Source: Aldehydirespirator sp965203635 (lineage in GTDB: Bacteria > Actinomycetota > Acidimicrobiia > Acidimicrobiales > Aldehydirespiratoraceae). From it: a stretch of DNA of 64,000 bases. Numbering within the stretch: the stretch's first letter is position 1; every line of letters starts with the position of its first letter. The translations under genes and the position numbers were made by a program. The DNA lies in contig OZ241903.1 of NCBI GenBank assembly GCA_965203635.1, positions 2,294,001 to 2,358,000 of the forward strand, read 5' to 3'. The notes beneath the pieces were generated by a model. That model was not told the DNA's origin. It saw only the letters and a program-made list of their open reading frames with translations, and did no database searches. Shown one piece after another: positions 60,381-64,000 of this stretch.

Positions 60381-63340
60381 GAGGTGCGCGCCTCTGGCAG
60401 GAAGTGGTAGATGGCGAGCACGTCCACTGGCAACTGGGCCTCTACAACCACGGCTTTCGGGGCCGAACCGGGCCGCCGGTCGGCATCGCGAACGCCGCGA
60501 TGGGCCTCGGCGAGGGCCGTGGCCCGGCTCTCTGCCTCGGCGTGGACCGTCGGCCTCCAGTTCGCATGGTTCTCAAGGATCCGGGCGATGCGCTCCGATG
60601 CGGCTGCGGGAACGACATTGCCTGTCGGCTCGGCCGCCAACAGCCCGAGAGTCTCGTCGGGAGCGAGCCATCGCGGACTGTCGGACGAGCCGGTGAACGC
60701 TAGGAGCACAGCCTCCTCGGCGAGCATGTGGTGGTCGCCGCCACGAGCGCTCGCTGTGATCGACATGCGGACGCGACACAGCAGCAGCGTCGTGATGATC
60801 GACACTGCGTCGGTCCTCATAACACCGCAGCGGGCTGCGACCGGTGGGTTACGTCGGGAGGGCTGGTCGCCGTTGGCATGGTCGGTATTCCGTCCGTCGA
60901 TGTCGGGGCCATCGGCATCAGCAGAGTCGAGCGCCCGATCGAGCACGTAGGCCGCGAGCCCGCCAGCGGTGGGATGCGTGCGCGACAACCTCACGGCACC
61001 GTCGGAGACGCTCGTGCCGAAGCCGATGCTCAGACGGTCGACGTCACCGCTCGCAGCACCGTGCACGCTGGGCGCGGCTAGGGCGTCCCGCACAGATCCG
61101 GGTACTTCGGACAGGTCGATGTCGTAGGACGCTGCTTCCGGAGTGCCTCGCGGAGCGACCGCGGCGCCGTGGGCCTCCAGGGCCGCAACCACGAACCGCC
61201 GGGTGTCGGTACCGGAGCCGATGGCCTCCTGCATCTTGAGGAGTTCGGCGTGGACCTCCTCCGGGTCGATCCGGCTCTGGGCGAAAAGGGACCTGCGGCG
61301 CTGCTCGTTGCGGGCAGACCGGTCCCACTCATCCGCTAGGGCGTCGGTCTGGGGACGCAGCTGCTCGAGGATCCCTTCCAGAGGTATTTGAAGCGCCTGG
61401 CCGGAGGATTCCAGCACCTGCTCCGCCAGCGCCTCCACGACCTCGTTGGTGGAGCCGGGCACTGGGATGGAGATGCCGAGCGTCGAGCGGATCGTCCGGT
61501 GCTTGCGCAGCAGCACCTCAAGCACCGTCTCGTCGATCCGATTGTCTGTTCCCCAGCAGGTGACCACCCTCACCTCCGGTGCCGACTGGCCGTAGCGGTC
61601 GACCCTGCCCTCTCGCTGCTCCAAGCGCGTGGGGTTCCAGGGCAGGTCATAGTGGACGACCGCGGAGAAGTGATCCTGCAGGTTGATGCCCTCGCTGAGG
61701 CAGTCTGTGCATACAAGCACGCGGCGGGTGTGCTCGCCCAGCTCCGCGATGCGGGCCTCTCGCTCGACGGGCGGCAAGCGGCCTGTAACGGCGGCGATCC
61801 GAGGACGGTCCCTCTTGGGCAGTCGGGCCGCGAGGCGCTCGCCTACGTACTCGGCGGTGTCGATGAAGCGGCAGAAGACGATGGGGTGGAAGCCGTCGAT
61901 GAGCAGACGGCCGAGTATCTCGATGAGCCGGTCAAGCTTGGCGTCGGTGCCCTTCGAGGTCGAAGCCGAAGCGATCTCGTCGGCTTGCTTGGCGAACTGA
62001 CGCAGCCGGCGCGACACCGCAGACTCCGTCCGCGGGTGATCGAGTTGGCTTCCTGGGACCACATCCGGTGCTTCCTCGACATCGTCAAGGTCGAGGATCA
62101 AGCGGCGGCCGCGCTCGTCGATGTCGTCGTAGTCGACAGCGTCTGCGGTGAAGGCTCGTGTGCGAAGCGTCGCGGCTGCGGCAGCCGGGCTCGATGCCAG
62201 AGCCCGCAGCAGACCTAACGCAGACCACTTGCGGATGCGCTGCTGGCGGCTGCCGCGCTCGTGTTCGGAGAGGCTGCCCCGCGCGTATGACAGTACCTGG
62301 TCGAACAGAGTCCGATAGTCGGAGGACAGCTCGTAGCCGGCCTCTGTCTCCGCTCGCTCCGGAAACCGCGTGTCGGTGCCGAGGTAGTCCTGGATCTCGG
62401 AGCGGCGACGCTGCACAAGGTGGCGAGCGAGCTGCTCGCGATGGCGGCGGTTGACCTCGCCTGCGAGATCCTCGGGAAGTTCTGCGAACTCCGAATCGAG
62501 CAGGCCGAGCAGCGATCGGAATGCGGCGTCCTTGCCGGAGTGAGGCGTGGCCGTCACCAGGATCAGATGCCGGTCGGTCCGGCTGGCTAGGTCCCGGACC
62601 AAGGCATGGCGCTGGTGGCGGCCGGAGGACGCCCTCTCGTCGGAGCGGGCGCAGGTGTGGGCCTCGTCCACAATCACCAGCTCGGGGCACGCCCTGATGA
62701 AGTCGTTGCGGCGGCGGTCGGCCTTGATGAAGTCGATCGACACGATCACGTTGGGGTGCCGCTCGAAGATCGACTGGCCCAAGGCGAGGCCGCGTTCGAG
62801 GCGGCGGGCGGTGGAGGCGAGCACCAGTTCGGCATCGATGTGGAACTTGTCGCGCAACTCGGCCTGCCACTGCTCGGCTAGGTGGGGAGGGCAGAGCACG
62901 GCGAGGCGCTCGGCGTCGCCCTGGGCGATGAGTTCGGACGCGACCAGGGCGGCCTCGATGGTCTTGCCGACGCCCACGTCGTCAGCGATGAGCAGGCGCA
63001 CCGGGTCAAGGCGCAGAGCCATCAGCAGCGGCACGAGCTGGTAGGGGCGCGGGTCGCAGCCGATCCGCGCCACGGAGCGGAACGGCCCCGCGCCGGAGCG
63101 GAACCCGAGCCGTAGGGCGTCTCGCAGCAGGCGGGCTGAGTGGGCGTCGCCAAGGTGTCGGACCGGGTCGGGCAGGCCGAAGCTTGCAGGCTCGACCGAC
63201 TCGACGGCAGTGAGGATGCCGGTGGTCTCGTCGTCCGTGCCCCCGAGCGGCCGCACCATGACCAACTCGGGCGCATCGTGCGATAGCACGACCCAATCCC
63301 GCCCGCGAGCGGTCACAAGCGTGCCAGGGGAGAAGGTCAT
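60377..63340 (-). CDS. drmD: SNF2-like helicase (DrmD type)
   Basis: The 987-residue SF2 ATPase has DDVGVGKTIEAALVASEL (Walker A), LVIVDEAHTCARS (DEAH), LVTATPHSGKD (motif III), CTDCLSEGINLQ and EQREGRVDRYGQ (motif VI). Length and layout match SNF2-family helicases of DISARM class 1 systems. It starts with ATGA overlap with the gene upstream and ends with GTGA overlap with drmMI. It probably translocates on incoming DNA. A RapA-like housekeeping helicase is unlikely given the partner genes. Confidence 0.8.
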   Translation of the reverse strand: MTFSPGTLVTARGRDWVVLSHDAPELVMVRPLGGTDDETTGILTAVESVEPASFGLPDPVRHLGDAHSARLLRDALRLGFRSGAGPFRSVARIGCDPRPYQLVPLLMALRLDPVRLLIADDVGVGKTIEAALVASELIAQGDAERLAVLCPPHLAEQWQAELRDKFHIDAELVLASTARRLERGLALGQSIFERHPNVIVSIDFIKADRRRNDFIRACPELVIVDEAHTCARSDERASSGRHQRHALVRDLASRTDRHLILVTATPHSGKDAAFRSLLGLLDSEFAELPEDLAGEVNRRHREQLARHLVQRRRSEIQDYLGTDTRFPERAETEAGYELSSDYRTLFDQVLSYARGSLSEHERGSRQQRIRKWSALGLLRALASSPAAAAATLRTRAFTADAVDYDDIDERGRRLILDLDDVEEAPDVVPGSQLDHPRTESAVSRRLRQFAKQADEIASASTSKGTDAKLDRLIEILGRLLIDGFHPIVFCRFIDTAEYVGERLAARLPKRDRPRIAAVTGRLPPVEREARIAELGEHTRRVLVCTDCLSEGINLQDHFSAVVHYDLPWNPTRLEQREGRVDRYGQSAPEVRVVTCWGTDNRIDETVLEVLLRKHRTIRSTLGISIPVPGSTNEVVEALAEQVLESSGQALQIPLEGILEQLRPQTDALADEWDRSARNEQRRRSLFAQSRIDPEEVHAELLKMQEAIGSGTDTRRFVVAALEAHGAAVAPRGTPEAASYDIDLSEVPGSVRDALAAPSVHGAASGDVDRLSIGFGTSVSDGAVRLSRTHPTAGGLAAYVLDRALDSADADGPDIDGRNTDHANGDQPSRRNPPVAARCGVMRTDAVSIITTLLLCRVRMSITASARGGDHHMLAEEAVLLAFTGSSDSPRWLAPDETLGLLAAEPTGNVVPAAASERIARILENHANWRPTVHAEAESRATALAEAHRGVRDADRRPGSAPKAVVVEAQLPVDVLAIYHFLPEARTS

Positions 63341-64000
63341 GAGATGTCACCCTCAACGATGCCGGGCCCGAACACCGCTGGATTGTCGCCGACGATCTGA
63401 CGCCAGTCCTCGCGGTAGCCGAAGCGGATCACTTGGAAGCCGAGATTCTGCATGGCGGCAGACTGCTCGGCGTCGCGTTTGGCGCGTTCTGGATAGTCGT
63501 GGTGCGGGCCGTCCACGTACACCACCGCGCAGGCGTCGTCGTAGACGAAGTCGGGCCGGGTGCGGGCCTCTTCGAAGAACACCTGACCGCGGTCCGGCCG
63601 CCGGTAACCGTGCTCCCCCAAGAACTCCAAGAACTCCCGTTCGAGGCCTGACTCAGCCCCCTCTGCGAGCGTGGCGTCATGAGTGTCGGCCAGGAACGCC
63701 GCGCCTGTGACGAAGGGTGCCAGGAACTCGGTTGCCAAGTCTCGATCCAGCAGTTCATGGTCGGGCTGGTTCGAATACGACATGAGGCAGTCATAGCAGG
63801 CCCCTTCGCAGGCGCCGTCCTCGCCAGTGCCTGCGTCGTCTTCGTGGCCGGTTCGAGGGTCGGTGTGACAGATCCGCAGCGCCTCGGCGGCTACTTGCGA
63901 CCACAGGGCCGGATCGTCTACGAGTTGCTTGAGAACGCCCGCTCCGCCCTCCTCGGCCTCGTAGATGAGAAGCTGGCGACGGTCGTCACGCGATGGCAGG
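63337..64000 (-). CDS. drmB: DrmB-like DUF1998 protein, C-terminal part with nuclease-like tail
   Basis: The frame stays open to the right edge, so this is only the last 220 codons; an ATG at 63783 is internal. The DUF1998 end is clear: LLIYEAEEGGAGVLKQL, then CEGACYDCLMSYSNQPDHEL with zinc-type cysteines. After it comes a DUF559/Vsr-like segment (RPDFVYDDACAVVYVDG, PHHDYPERAKRDAEQ, LGFQVIRFGY) with the spacing of a PD-(D/E)xK nuclease. DrmB is the DUF1998 core component of DISARM. The stop overlaps the drmD start (ATGA). Confidence 0.72.
   Translation of the reverse strand, partial: LPSRDDRRQLLIYEAEEGGAGVLKQLVDDPALWSQVAAEALRICHTDPRTGHEDDAGTGEDGACEGACYDCLMSYSNQPDHELLDRDLATEFLAPFVTGAAFLADTHDATLAEGAESGLEREFLEFLGEHGYRRPDRGQVFFEEARTRPDFVYDDACAVVYVDGPHHDYPERAKRDAEQSAAMQNLGFQVIRFGYREDWRQIVGDNPAVFGPGIVEGDIS

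Noticed and set aside
63337..63783. Separate small nuclease gene starting at ATG 63783
   Set aside because: The same frame continues without a stop to the right edge and encodes the DUF1998 cysteine region, so this ATG is internal.

Overview
This window looks like a chromosomal segment of a very GC-rich actinobacterium, most probably of the class Acidimicrobiia. The basis is the Pup-proteasome set (arc, dop, pup, prcB, prcA), a DUF3151 gene, many GTG starts, and a strong bias to G or C at third codon positions. No rRNA, tRNA, CRISPR array or insertion sequence was recognised. The class assignment is inference.

Layout. 1-8 kb: the tail of an alcohol dehydrogenase, a K+-dependent membrane pyrophosphatase, 5-formyl-THF cyclo-ligase, and a K+ uptake cluster (trkA plus two trkH-type channels). 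8-14.2 kb: glutamate synthase (gltB, gltD). 14.2-17.7 kb, minus strand: a class F-like sortase preceded by three tandem paralogous surface proteins; between the paralogs lie decayed copies of the sortase 5' end. 17.7-18.5 kb: an unexplained GC-rich non-coding block. 18.5-28.5 kb: housekeeping genes (GDPD, a divergent pyruvate kinase, acyl-CoA dehydrogenase, SDR, DUF3151, mobA, rhodanese, RNase D, ClC channel). 28.5-34.5 kb, minus strand: a tkt-tal-cysD-cysNC operon. 34.5-41.4 kb: PBP4-type DD-carboxypeptidase, Lon-N protein, small membrane proteins, a tRNA T-loop modification cluster (ttuB-like, ttuA, trmI), a trypsin-like protease and a ferredoxin. 41.7-54.2 kb: arc, an AapJQMP-type amino acid importer with two binding proteins, then dop-pup-prcB-prcA. 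54.2-64 kb: a defence island. It holds an AT-rich HEPN-motif gene that replaces most of a NYN-domain gene, convergent with a tightly coupled DISARM class 1-like operon (drmB, drmD, drmMI) that runs off the right edge.

The most unusual pattern is repeated five times: the start region of a gene (ttuA, aapM, aapP, prcB, prcA) has been tandemly duplicated with a period of 35-68 bp. The old start codon is left opening a 12-23 codon mini-ORF whose TGA overlaps the real start as ATGA or GTGA. A second pattern is a roughly 38-bp dispersed repeat found just upstream of several genes, including pup. A third is the duplication history of the sortase/surface-protein locus. How these elements act is inference from sequence alone.
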